A DNA stretch of 43,422 nt from Polyrhizophydium stewartii (Eukaryota > Chytridiomycota > Chytridiomycetes > Rhizophydiales). The stretch is taken from contig JADGIZ010000024.1 of NCBI GenBank assembly GCA_027604665.1, forward strand, positions 1-43,422, written 5' to 3'. Both the position numbers and the translations under genes were made by a program. Below are positions 22,119 through 33,198 of this stretch, piece after piece (positions within the stretch are counted from its first letter, which is position 1; the number at the start of each line of letters is the position of its first letter). Below the pieces are notes generated by a model, which saw nothing but the letters and a program-made list of their open reading frames with translations, made no database searches and was not told the origin of the DNA.

Positions 22119-25100
22119 TCAGACCTGCAGGTGGCGTGTGCCGTAAAAATGAAACGGCATGGTGCTTTGTGCCCGAGGAGACGCGCTCGAAGCTTGTGAG
22201 ATATGACTCCAAAACCACGACCCGTCTCCTTTTGTGGGGTCAGAGCGGAGAAAGTCCAGTGCATAGCCAAGGGCGTCGCGACGCGATAGTGGTCGACATG
22301 GAAGTAAGACGCAGCTTGCACCTTGCAAAGTCAAAGTGGCAGCCAGTCGCTTGCTGTCAGCGTGATGTTTGACGAGGCTGTGCGGTGCTGAAGCTGAATA
22401 GTCGCACACCGCGATGGATCCTGGGAGTGTTGCTCATGTCAATTCAGCTTGCGGCGATATCCAAGTTCCGGCGCCGCCTACCCGAAAGCTTCAAGTCGGC
22501 TAGAACACCAAGGCAATCCTCCGAGAGCATGGACGGCCCATGATACAGGAACGCTGGGCCACGCTGTATGATCTCGGCAAATTCGTCCGCGCTGGCGGCA
22601 AGTTGGCGGCATCAGCGTTTTAGAGTAGCGAGAACAATATCTTTCGTTTGAATCGTCACTTGCATGCCTCACCTGACGTTCTCGGCTGCAATCCCGCATG
22701 CCTTTTGCCCAAATTCAGTAAGCGTCTCGGCGAGCTGCCGGGCAGCTGTGAGATTTGGAGTTGAAAACACATCTTCAAGATACTCGAGTCAGCATGGCTG
22801 AAAGCATGAGGCTCGACGCTACGGCAAGGACCAGCTCACAATTCACTCGATGCAGGTCAGCATTGATCCATATGCTTTCGCGCGGCGCTGCTCAGTGTCC
22901 GATCCTTGCTTACCTGGGCCTATGGGTTTTTCTTTTTCAGCCTCTGGTGCCTTGTCTTTCTTCTTTGTTGGCTCTGGAACAGGTGTCTTGGGCAAGACGT
23001 CCTTGTTCTTTTGTCTGTGCGCGAGGACGTGGATGTCTGTGCAGATCTCGATCTGGTCAAATGGGCGGTTATGCATCATCATCATGCAAGTTCAAATGCA
23101 AACGCACTGAAATCGCGAGAAACAGACGTCACTTTTGGAAAATACTTTGACAGGAGTATCTCAAGCGGCAGGATGTCGATCGCCTTATCCGGAATAACGT
23201 ACAAGTGCTGAAACTCATCGACCGAAGCTGGCTGCATGTCTTCCTTGGGAATCGATTTCGGACGCTGCGATTCTGCCGCGCTTGGAGTGGCTGGGAGGTC
23301 ACTGACGTTCTCCTCAATCCTAAACTCTGAGAATATCAGATCAAACGCCTGCTGCATCTTCAAGAGTAGCGCAGGCAAGTCGCCTTGTGTGGAACTCTGC
23401 CAAGAATGTCAGAAGCTTTAGCCACTGCCTGTGGTTCTGGCTTAACCCACCATTACTGAATACTCGTTCACGAGGATATCAAGCACATTGGCGTCAAACT
23501 CGCGGATCTCAAAGTCCGAGAAAGAATCGTCTGAAGGCGTCTTTTTGCGGTCTTGTTTTGCCACAGCTGCGTCTTTACGGCGAGTTTGGACCGCAATAAC
23601 AAGCCTTTGACCGTCAAGAGTGTGGTGTAGAAGCACAACTTGCGTTCCCTCTTTAGCAAAGTCTGGGAGCTGCAGCGGTGAGGGCCAGCATAGCGGCAGT
23701 GCATCCTGCGCGGCCGAATGCTCCCGCATCGAAGTATTTTCAAAGCGGACGTTTGGAATGAACTCGAGAGAAAGCTGGAAGTCGGGATGGTATCTGGGCA
23801 TGAAAAGCAAGCTGGCGAGCGATTCCTTCATGGTCGGCGTTGTTGAGCTGGTGTGCATGGACACGAGCGCTCTTCGCAGCCAGCAAGCAACAAAGCATCA
23901 GTTCTGACAATATTGGTGGGCTCAGCGGCGAGCTTCACCTTAGAGCAAGCGCCGGATCCGTCGCTTTCGACATCTCGTATAGAGCCTCTGATGCAGCTTG
24001 TGCCTTTTCAAACTCGGATGCTGCGGCAAGTCCATCGATCGAATCATACAAATGCTTGACACCACTTGTGACGAGTCGCCTGCCGTCTTCGTCTAAATGC
24101 GATTTGATCAATTATCTGCAGCTGATGAGTCAAAGGCCCGCATCTGCTTACCTTGAGAATCACGCGCCGCCATCCACTGAATGTACTCGTGCATTCCCAG
24201 ATAGTAATCGAACATGTGTTTTGCCTCTTGTTGGCCTGCACAGCGCGACATGTGGTCGATGAGCGCGCGCAACCCGCTGACCTCACTCGTGTGAGGATCG
24301 CAAGCACTTGATTCGAGTTTTTTTGATGCGTCCGATGGTGGTTCTATAGCTGTCGCCGCAAGAAAGTCATCAAGCACCTGAAGGACAGTCTTTTCGGCCT
24401 TTTCTGGTGGATACAAGAATCCGTGAATCGCGCGGTCCGCAAGAACAAACAGAATTGCGTGCGCATGCTTCAGCGACTCTGGAGCCAGCGCTGCGACGTC
24501 CACTCGGAGGATCATTGCGAATGCATCATCAAAGACCTGCTTGGACCGCGCGGATGGGGGCCTCAGACACGCGCCGTTGATAAAGAACGAGAGAGCTCGT
24601 GAGTAAACTTCGAGCCTCAGAGGCGTCGATCTAATGTTTTCGGCGCGCTTGGCTGCGTCGCAAAAGGTTGAATAGGCAATCTCCTGCAAGTCGCCGAGAG
24701 ATCCGTCGCCTGGAGACCGCTTTGTCGCCCTTTGGGCACAAGTCAGCACCCACTGTTTGGCCAGCAGAACAGTGCAGGCCAATGCAGACGCCATGTCAGA
24801 GTTTCGCGAAAGCATCTCAAGAGCCGTGTCGAGGATCGAGAGGCTCTGGCGCACAGACTTTGCAATCGTATCCGAGCTCTCGTTCCCGATTTCGGCAATA
24901 GCTGCGCAAATGAACGGCAGAATCGCACGTGCTGTGCTGCAGGCGCCGCCAGCGCGGGTGTCAAGACGGATGGCCATCGCGGCCAAAAAGCGCGCTGAAT
25001 CGTAGTTTCGACTGCCAATGCACGCAAGCGATTCGAGCGAGTAGGAAAAGCAGAGCGCCGAGCTGTCTGAAAGGAACGTAGACAGCCATTTACACTGCGC

Positions 25101-28100
25101 GAGTACTTTGTGCGCATCGGCAAAGTCGCGAAAGAAGAGATGGCATTCGGCCTTGATCAGATAAAAGTTTGTCAGCGCCTTGAAGGTTTTGGGGGGCTGC
25201 GAGAAGTCCTTGGCAGGAAGAGAAAGCTGATGCTCTTCGCGGTGGCATTGAGCGCGCAGCATTGCCTGTCGGTATTTCTCCCTGGCCCGCTTGTCATGGC
25301 CCTGCAATGTGAGCACAACCGCGCTGTAGAGCAGCACGGTGGTGAAGACGTCCGGCGCGTCGGTGCACGCAAGATCTGAGACGAGCTCAAGAAGGCAGAA
25401 TACCGCGTGCGTTGAGTCCAGATCGTCGGACTGAACAAGGCCGCGCACGAGATGTAGTAGCACAGCGCAGACCTCGAGCGGATCGTGAATGTTACTTTTG
25501 TTGATGAACTCGAGTGCGGCGCTTTGCTGGAACTGAGTGCAAATGTATGCTGGCCAGCAGAAAAGATGCCACTTGTCGTTGGACGGCATCTCGATGACGT
25601 CTTGGGCCGGCTCCTTGGGCTTGCGGCTCTTGGGTGCAGATGAGTTTTTCCCTGAAGGCGTAGGCTCTTTGTCGGCCTCTACGGGCGGCTTGCAGTTGAG
25701 GAAAATTGGCATCAGAAGCGTGCATACGATATTGCGCGCTGCTTGCAACATCTGTCTTCTGCGCGGGACGTCGGCAGCTTGCGCGGAACTCAGGAGCGAT
25801 TTCAAGCCAAGTATGACAAAGTCGTATGAGCGCTCTCCGAAACGTAGATCTGCAACTGCATCTAGACCAGCTCTAGGTACAAAACCCGTGGCTTCGCCTT
25901 CAAGTTGCGGGAGCGCCTCGCCGAGTGCAAACTGCACACTCGTGAACGCCCAGGTGTCTGTCAAGTGCTTCGAAGATAATAGCTTGGCTGCCATCTGGAG
26001 CGCATCAATCTTTCGGTCGAGCTGCGGAAGCGCCGCTGCGAGCCTCTCCCATGTCTGGGCTTGAAGTTCGATGCTGCTGTCCTTGAGCGGAACGAGCGAC
26101 GAGCCTCGTCCCATGGCGTTGAGAACGAGCGCCTTTCGAAACCACAAATCCGCCTGATTGCGCGCGGCGAGAAACCGCATCCCCATGTCTGCAAGGCGCA
26201 GTGCATTTGCCAGCTTGCCTTCATCAATTAGAATGTCGACTGCGGCTAAAAAGAGATCTCGGGCAATGTCCAAGTCTGGTGGATCGAGAGAGTTGACGAC
26301 CTGGCGGAATGCTTCGTTTTTCGCGGCCTCAGTCGACATGCACTTGAGCATTGAGACGAGTTGACGCAGAACCAGGCTGCTACGCTTGCGTGTCAGGTTC
26401 GGTGCGATTGTGTTCCATACGTGACGCAAGCAAAGTCGGAGCAGCGTCGCGTTGCGGCTCTTGGACCTCGAGAACTCCTTAATAAGACCAGAGAGCGCCG
26501 ATAGTGCCTCCGCGGTCGCGTACTTTTGGCTGCCTAGAACCACGTGTACGTTGGCAGAGCTCATTTGGACAGCGAAGAGCTTGCACGATAGCAACCACTG
26601 CGGTAATGCTGTCAGCAACTTGTTGAGACAAGGTCCAAGCCGACTAATGGGCTTGCCTCGACGTAGTGCGCCTGCCCAGCCTCGACGTACTGCTCGAGCC
26701 GCCCAAGAAATGCGCTTGCGCTGCGTGCGCAGCCAAGAGCGACGCCGTGACTACCAAGCTCAGCTGATTGTCGTGCAATCCGCAGGAACAACTCGGCACG
26801 GAAGATGTCGGGCATCAGCTTGACATGGTGCAGCGCCGACGCAGCATGCTCGCTTGCGGCTATATCGGCGTCCTTGCTTTGCCTGGCGGCTGCCGTCGCA
26901 CCAGCTGCTGCGAACTGCCCTGTTTCTAACGCGACAAACAGACGCAGCACTGGATCGTCCGATTCGAGCGACTGGGCAGATACTGCAGGCGGCTGCCGTT
27001 GGCTCTGAAGCTTGCACCAGCCTTTTGCGCCGACAAAGAGTGAGTTGTAATCGGCGTGCTTTGCGCCAAGACCCGACTTAAACATGTCTTCGGCCGCCTT
27101 AAGCAGTGTCGCGCCATCCTTTCCAACTGGCTTGCCCTTGCTCTTCAGGGAATCGGCCGTCTGAGCAGCTTGGGCCTCCACCAGGCTTAGGCCCAAGGTG
27201 CTGCATATTTGTGAGTAGAGCGTGGAGTCACAGATGTCGGTATCGGCAAGGAGATCAGCGAGTTTCTGAAAAACCTCAGTCCACATCTCTCCCGGGCGGT
27301 CGCCACGCCTCGGGTCCGCCGAATGAGCGAAGCATTGCTCCGCAGCAACAAACGTGTTCCACAGGCTTGCCGCTGAGTTGAACACAATCCAGCGCTCGCT
27401 CAAAGTCTTTCCAATCTCTAGCGCCGATAGAAAGCTCGCCGCCGCTGTCTCAAGCCGCTTGTAAGCCTCTGGTCGGTCGCTAAATATCAGTATGCCTTGC
27501 GCAATGCTTTGTCCCTTGGAGAGAGACGCCTCAGCTAATAGACGCTTGCGACTCGGATCTGCCGCACAAGCATCAATAACAAACGACGACGAGACAAAGA
27601 CAACCTCCCATGCGTCGGCGATCTCCAGGTTGGCGCCTGACTGGCTAGTCTCTGCTATTTCGTCGAAGCCGCTTCCAACTTGATTAAAGAGACCGCGGTT
27701 TTCAACGCGCCGTAATGCCTCGCGCATAATCTCTGCCATCACGATGAGAAACAGCTCTGCGTCGCGCACTTTTGGAGCAGCATCGATTTTTCCGGCGATC
27801 TTGTTGGCAAAATTCCGCTGCTCAAAACCCTTTGGTACGACCAGGCTACGTCAACAACCCATATCTAGCCTAGGCGTCACGCAGCGATGGCAAGATCCAC
27901 AAATCAACATACAGGGACAATGGCTTTGAGAGCCTGCTGCAAAAAATGGTTTGCTTCGGAGATTGACCCGCCCGTCCTGGAGCGGTCGACAAGTGTCAGG
28001 GCTGTTGCAGCGTTAGCAGCACGAAGGGCAGCCAAGCCGGAGCAAAACAAAGCTCGAGAAAGCCACCTTTGATCTCACTGCGTAAGCTTGAGGATAAGCT

Positions 28101-29742
28101 GTGCAACTTGGCGACAATGCGTTTTGAAGCAATACTGTTTTCATCTTTGTACTCTTGCAGTATCTCGCGCTCTGTGGCCTTTGCTGCATGCGTCTCTGCG
28201 AGTGATAGCAAGTTCATGGTCTCGTAGCACTTGGCCAGCTCATGTTGAAGAAAAAACTCGAGAGAGCCATGATTCGCATCAAGAGCCTCAATGGCCTTGC
28301 AAGCGTTACGCATGAATGCCACGAGAAGGTGCCGGTTGGCGTCCTCAAGTATCGGCTGCGAAAGGTTCCATGTTGTGATGCAGGCCTCGAGCACAACCTC
28401 GTCAATGCAGTTTTCGGATGCTACATCGACGACGCGGGAAATGTTTTGGAGAGTGTTGATGCGAGCGAGCGTCTGCACGACCGGCCCGCCTGATTGCTCC
28501 TCGTGTAACCACAAAGATGCCTCCGCCTCGAGTAAATCACGCCGAGCTGTCATGCGAACATCGCTTGCGTGCTTGCGGCATCGCGCAAGCAAGTCGGCTG
28601 CAAGCGCAAAGAGACCATGCCCTATCGCTTCGCGAGCAAGCATGAGACGCACATGGTCGTCCGAGACAAACACGACGTTGGGCATGTGCTCTGCTACTTG
28701 CGGTGCCGCACCTGGTCGTGCGGCCGAGCCGAACGACGGTGAAGCCGCAGCCGCCATCTCAGAACAAATGGCCTGCAGCGCGTCGAGCAGAGATTGATCT
28801 GGCTCAACGCCAGAGACGGAGGAAACTCGCAACTTGTCAAGTAGAACAAGCGCTTTGATGGCGGGGACGGAGCTCCATCGCGGCTCGATCAGATCCACGA
28901 CCTTGGATGACAGACTGATGAGCACACGAAGGCCCTGGAGAAACAGATAGCGGGCCGTCGGCGACTCGTATGAAAGTTGGCTTGCTTGAAGCACGTTGGC
29001 GCGCGCTTCATCAACGCCGCGTTTCGATGGCGTCTCCGTGATCTCCTCCGAGAGAATGAAGCGCGCCAGAAGAAGGTGGCACACGGTGCGCCAAGCCAAA
29101 ATGTTCTCCGAGTTGTCGCCAGGGATAGCCTGCATGGCGGAGACCAAGTCGCGCAGAAAGACTATTGACGGCGCCGCGTGCTTGAACATCGCGCGGCGCG
29201 ATATTTTGATAAAGCTCAATGATACGTTGAGGATTGCCGTGGCACTGGAAGATGCCTGAGCGAGGCGGAGAGCCTTGCGCAGCGGAATGAGACCGTTGGA
29301 AAAGGAAGCCAGTTCGGCCACGTCTGACGGTGTGTCCAGCAAGGGCAGCATCTCGACCAAGTGCTGCTCGGCAGGTTCGGCGATTGTCCTTTGCGCCGTT
29401 TTGCGACGGACAACAAACGCATCCATCAGCCGTGTTTTGGTAACCGCATGGGCCTGCAGAATAAGCGCTCTGGTGGGGACTGGGTCAGCTGTCGCCTGGC
29501 GCAGATTGGCTCTGGTCAGTCTCGCACCTCTCAAGCGTAACATCGTCGCCGCCCTTGACAAAATACTCGCTCAGATGCCTGCATCACACCGTCGATGAGC
29601 ATCTCGGTGTTTGTGCGAGACGAAGCTGCGTGAGGAAGCACCACGCACCTCTCAGCGCCTGGCCAGTCCTCGGCGGCGAGACACGCCTGGGCCTGAACGC
29701 AACGAGATTCCGTTAGCGTCGAGGTCCCACCTTTGCCGGCAT
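22119..29742 (-). CDS. CFAP46: Cilia- and flagella-associated protein 46 (central-apparatus TPR protein)
   Basis: Giant alpha-solenoid of the C1d projection of the axonemal central apparatus, needed for ciliary beating. A tentative start at 29742 (MPAK, then AQACLAAEDWPGAE, EYFVKGGDDVTLE) is followed by three long exons (about 29530-27996, 27769-26612 and 26618-24108) that encode TPR-like helices. Among them, LEACITTWNLSQPILEDANR (near 28370) corresponds to the human QWNTCLPLLQHN region. The C-terminal part holds a CHAT/caspase-like fold: HLYVIPDKAIDILPLEILL, TSVSRDF, a Lys/Pro/Glu-rich linker, GPAFLYHGPSMLSED, VCDYSASA, GASCVLLPC and the end MPFHFYGTRHLQV, matching the human end ALNFVLYGLPNLAIV in position. 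The stop TGA is at 22119-22121. An 836-codon open frame makes its middle far less split than neighbouring genes. The N-terminal exons are the least certain. Confidence 0.85.
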
Positions 29743-29847
29743 GAGCTGCGGTAAGGCCACGGGGGACGAACCTCGTCGAGCCCCTGCTGCATCTGCCTTG
29801 GTCAAAGCCGACGCTTGCGGAATTTCGAGAGGTTTGATTCGAGGAGA
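29743..29847. promoter_or_regulatory. Divergent promoter region of CFAP46 and MTFMT
   Basis: 105 bp between the tentative CFAP46 start codon and the MTFMT ATG. No TATA box or clear motif was seen. The size depends on the CFAP46 start being right. Confidence 0.35.
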
Positions 29848-29922
29848 ATGGCTTTGCAACGGCTGGCTTTGCAACGGCTGGCCTTGCAACGGCTTGCGTT
29901 GCGCCGGCTTGCGTTGCACCGC
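29848..29922 (+). repeat. Five tandem 15-bp repeats encoding the MTFMT targeting presequence
   Basis: Five consecutive 15-bp units start at the ATG itself. The first three are nearly identical (core GCTTTGCAACGG) and the last two are more diverged. Each encodes a variant of L-A-L-Q-R, giving an amphipathic helix with an Arg every fifth residue, as expected of a mitochondrial presequence. Confidence 0.9.
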
Positions 29923-31309
29923 TACCTGTCGACGACGCCGCGGCGACTGCGCCCTCACGACGTGCTCTTCTTTGGCTCGGACCACTTCTCGATCCGCTGC
30001 ATCGAGGAGCTGCTGGCGCGGCGAGGTTCGTGCCGGGCACCCGTGCCGTGCGCGGCCGGCGACGTCTGACACGTTGCCCGCAGACTCGCTGCTCAAGACC
30101 ATCCGGGTGGTCACGCCGCCCGACAACCTCGGCGCAAAGCATCCGTCCCAGCGGCAGGGTGATGCTATGAGCCCCGCTCCCAAACAGCGCTCACGGCGGC
30201 TGCGTACTGACGCCGCGTGTGCGCGTGCGGCTGGTCGTCAGTGCCCCTCAAAGTGTTTTGCGCAGAGCGCGGGATCGAGTCGACCGACGCGCCGCCAAAG
30301 TCGCTCAGGAACTGGTCCGTTCCCACCCTTCCCGACGGCAGGCCCTTTGATGTGGCAGTTGTAGTGTCTTTTGGGTACTTTCTTCCGCGCCGTGTGGTGC
30401 AGGCTTTCCCAACAGCGGCGGTCAACGTGCACCCGTCGCTGCTTCCCAAGTATGTTGGTGCGTCTGGGCTGCTGCACGGAATCGATCGGGCTGACAGACA
30501 CTTGAACCTCAACAGATACCGTGGCGCATCACCGATCCAATATGCGGTTCTCAACGGGGACGACAAAACGGGCGTCTCGATCATTGAGTTGAGCACGGAC
30601 AAGTTCGATGCCGGGCGAATCCTCAAGCAGTCGGTGGTGGTGCGTCCACACACCGGCCCGGACTGAGCCTGGCTGCGGGCAGCTGAAGCGAACCGCGGGA
30701 CCGAAAGCCGATCCCAAAAAATGTTTACTTTGATGAGCTGCATGACACCCTCGCGGCGCAAGGAGCGGTGGACCTGGCTGATGTATTGGCGGACATCGAA
30801 GCCTTTCGACAAAATGCTGCTGACCAGGACGAGTCGCTTGTGACAAAGGCACCTCGGTTTGAAAAGCACGATGCCTATATCCAGTGGCACACCCAGCCCA
30901 AGGGCTTGATCTATGCATTGCATCGGGCGATCGGATCGCGAGTAAGCAATGTTTGTGGGACTGGCGCTGCCCGCACAAGGCAGCGTTTTTGAGCTGACGA
31001 CTACTTTGTTGTTCGCAGATTCCTCTCATTACTAAGTTTCGCGGAAAGCTTTGCCAAGTACGCGAGCTGGACTGCCCTCTTACGCCGATGCAGGAGCAGC
31101 TGCTGGGCCTACCAAGCAGCCCGGTGCCCCCGGGCGCACTGTTTTTCAGCAAGGCACAAAAGACGCTTTTCGCTCGCTGTGTTGATGGGTGGCTTGGTGT
31201 GCGCGCTGTTCGCGTGGAAGGCAAGCGCGATCAGGACGCGGACTCCTTCAACAACGGGTACCAGATCCAAAATTTCCGCGACTGCTTTGAAAGTCTGCCA
31301 AAGCCATAA
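29848..31309 (+). CDS. MTFMT: Mitochondrial methionyl-tRNA formyltransferase
   Basis: Transfers a formyl group from 10-formyl-tetrahydrofolate to initiator Met-tRNA in mitochondria. The start ATG at 29848 opens an Arg/Leu-rich presequence (MALQRLALQRLALQR...) ending LSTTPRR. Then DVLFFGSDHFSIRCIEELL is the Rossmann-type N-terminus. Exon 1 ends at about 30025 and exon 2 starts at 30084. Catalytic-domain motifs follow: FDVAVVVSFGYFLP, then VNVHPSLLPK joined across an intron to YRGASPIQYAVLNGD (the family's HPSLLPxYRGAAP signature with catalytic His). Next are TGVSIIELSTDKFDAGRIL, and a C-terminal domain ending FNNGYQIQNFRDCFESLPKP. The stop TAA is at 31307-31309. Introns and the presequence argue against recent bacterial transfer. 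It is tail-to-tail with PPP1R21. Confidence 0.93.
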
Positions 31310-31421
31310 AAGGTGTTCAGGTCGCACAGCAGATGCGCCAAAGACGGGCGTGGCCGCGCGAATTGTTTTACTCGGACGGAGTTTTCCAGCGAATCAAGCT
31401 CACTTGTGTTGAGCCATCTTG
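31310..31421. other. Tail-to-tail spacer between MTFMT and PPP1R21
   Basis: About 112 bp between the two stop codons, with no canonical AATAAA on either strand. The MTFMT stop codon lies in CCATAAAAGG. Nothing else was recognised. Confidence 0.4.
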
Positions 31422-33051
31422 TCAAGCCAAGCGAGAATGCAATTTCTCGAGAGCTGCCGAGAGCTGTTGGATGCGGATGCTGCTCTGAGACTCCTCACGG
31501 AAACGACTGGCCGAGGGTTTCGGTCTCGCATCGCGCTCGGTATTTGGTGTATGCCCTGACGGCAGCTCCGCGGATGTAGTGGCAGAGGTCAAGCCTGCCT
31601 TGGCGTCACCCGCATCTCCCGAGGTCGCTGAGGCAGCTCCAAGGTCCATTGCCGCGAGAGGGCTGGCTTCTGTGAAAATACCTCGAGTCTTTGATGATTC
31701 AGGGGAGTCTCGGAGCGCGGAAGACTCATGCCGAAGCAACTCCGAGCGCAACGTCTCAAACTGGGAAGGCTTTGCGATGAGCTGCCCTGCACATTCAACA
31801 GTCAGCGGCATGCGACGCGGCCAAACCGGACGCAAGGTGAGCTTACCGTTGAGCTTTGTCCAAATGGTAATCAGAACTCTCTGAGCAGCGTCAGCAAGTT
31901 GTCGGAATTTGGGCTTCAAAACATATCGCGCAGCTGTGCGGGACACACCGCCTCGGCCGACATCTCGGAAAGAAGTTGTCGGCGTCCGTTCGAGATCAAA
32001 CCAGACCAGCTTTCGCCGGACATTTCTGCACGTTGCATCAAAGATCAGTCAAAGGGGTGGACAGTATGCGGCCATGAACATAAACCAGACGCACCGATCC
32101 GTGGCAGAGAGATCTCTGCATGCTGAGCTTCCCCAGGTCCCCCCAAAACAAGCCACAGCGAACCCAGCGCTTGCGATAAACACGTCAGCGTAACTCCACC
32201 AGCCGCGTCGTGCGTCGCCGCCGCACGCACCACGAAGCTTGAGTTGAAGCGACCCAACAAGATCCGCAAGCCGCGCTTTGATGAGATTCTGGTGGCCAAC
32301 GGCCGAGTCGTGGGCTTTGCGAGTTGATCAGGGAGCACGGTCAGTCTTGGCGCCAGTTGTGACGCTCCGTTGCGAAGTACACCTTGAAGATTCAGCGTGC
32401 CTTCCAGGCCCGCAAGGAGTACATCCGCATCCTCGAGAAGCTCAAGCAGCGGCGAGCAGGACCCCGATGCGGACTTTGGCTCGGACCGAAGCATGATGGC
32501 GTGGGTGCGCAGGAGCCTGCGCACCAGATTGGTGCGCATTCCCACTGCTAGCGTGGCAAAGTGCTCGGTACTTGCGTCCCGCTCGTGGGCGGCACCCGAG
32601 CTTGGTGCCAGGCAGGCCACAAATGAGATGTGGTACTGGAGCAGCGCAACAAGCAGGTCGCCAAGCTGCCTCTCCAGTTCCTGCGGCGGCGGCAAGGCGG
32701 CGGATTCCCTTGAGAGCGCAGCCCACATCCCGCCAGCCAGAGCCTCGATCCAGCGGAGCACACTCTCGTGCTGCACCTGCGCGCCAGGTCAGCGCACGGG
32801 CAGCGGACACACGGTGCTTGGAGGCGAAGCGGTGCGCTTGCCTGCGTCAGCCCAGGCTCGCGGGGCTGGGCCTGGAACGGTGAGATGCGAGTCAGCCGCC
32901 GTGCGCCTGCAGTCGGTTGCGAAGTCGCCCTCACTCGAAGCGCCTGCAGCTCATCTATGCGCTCCTGCAGCTTCCTGTTCGCCTGCTGCTGGTCGAGCAG
33001 TGCGCGCTTGAGCACGATGGCCTGCGCTCGCAGCTGCGTTTCGCTCGCCAT
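31422..33051 (-). CDS. PPP1R21: PPP1R21-like KLRAQ-domain protein
   Basis: PPP1R21 is a coiled-coil early-endosome protein and a subunit of the FERRY RAB5-effector complex. The start ATG at 33051 gives MASETQLRAQAIVLKRALLD, closely matching the KLRAQ motif (KLRAQNQVLKK in human). The coil continues QQQANRKLQERIDELQALR, then joins across an intron with GTGAGG donor and GCGCAG acceptor to VQHESVLRWIEALAGG. LGDLLVALLQYHISFVACL (near 32620-32680) corresponds to the human segment VQDLVTALLNFHTYTEQ. Later exons contain SAVGHQNLIKARLADLVGS (near 32265-32325). The C-terminal IRIQQLSAALEKLHSRLA matches the conserved ARIVELTSQLQ region. The stop lies at 31422-31424. It is shorter than human PPP1R21 (780 aa). 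Identification rests on the KLRAQ start plus motif order. Confidence 0.7.
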
Positions 33052-33198
33052 GGCGGTCGGCGCAACCAAAGCCCGGCCGGCGAGAAGGCCGTCACTCTGT
33101 CGCCGGGTTGGCTGGACTTGGACACCTACGCGCGAGACCTGATTGGCTGCGTCTCGCAAGTTTCCAACAACACCGCTGCTCGCTCAACCTCACCCGAC
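33052..33198. promoter_or_regulatory. Divergent promoter region of PPP1R21 and the kinase gene
   Basis: 147 bp between start codons at 33051 (minus) and 33199 (plus). No specific element was recognised. Confidence 0.4.

Noticed and set aside
29531..30142. Minus-strand frame of 203 codons with Ala-Lys-Pro repeats
   Set aside because: The repeats are the complement of the MTFMT presequence minisatellite. Only a short part of the frame near 29690 coincides with a genuine CFAP46 exon.
29848..31309. Recent bacterial origin of the formyltransferase
   Set aside because: It has several GT-AG introns and a mitochondrial presequence. All eukaryotic MTFMT genes descend from the endosymbiont, so no recent transfer is needed.
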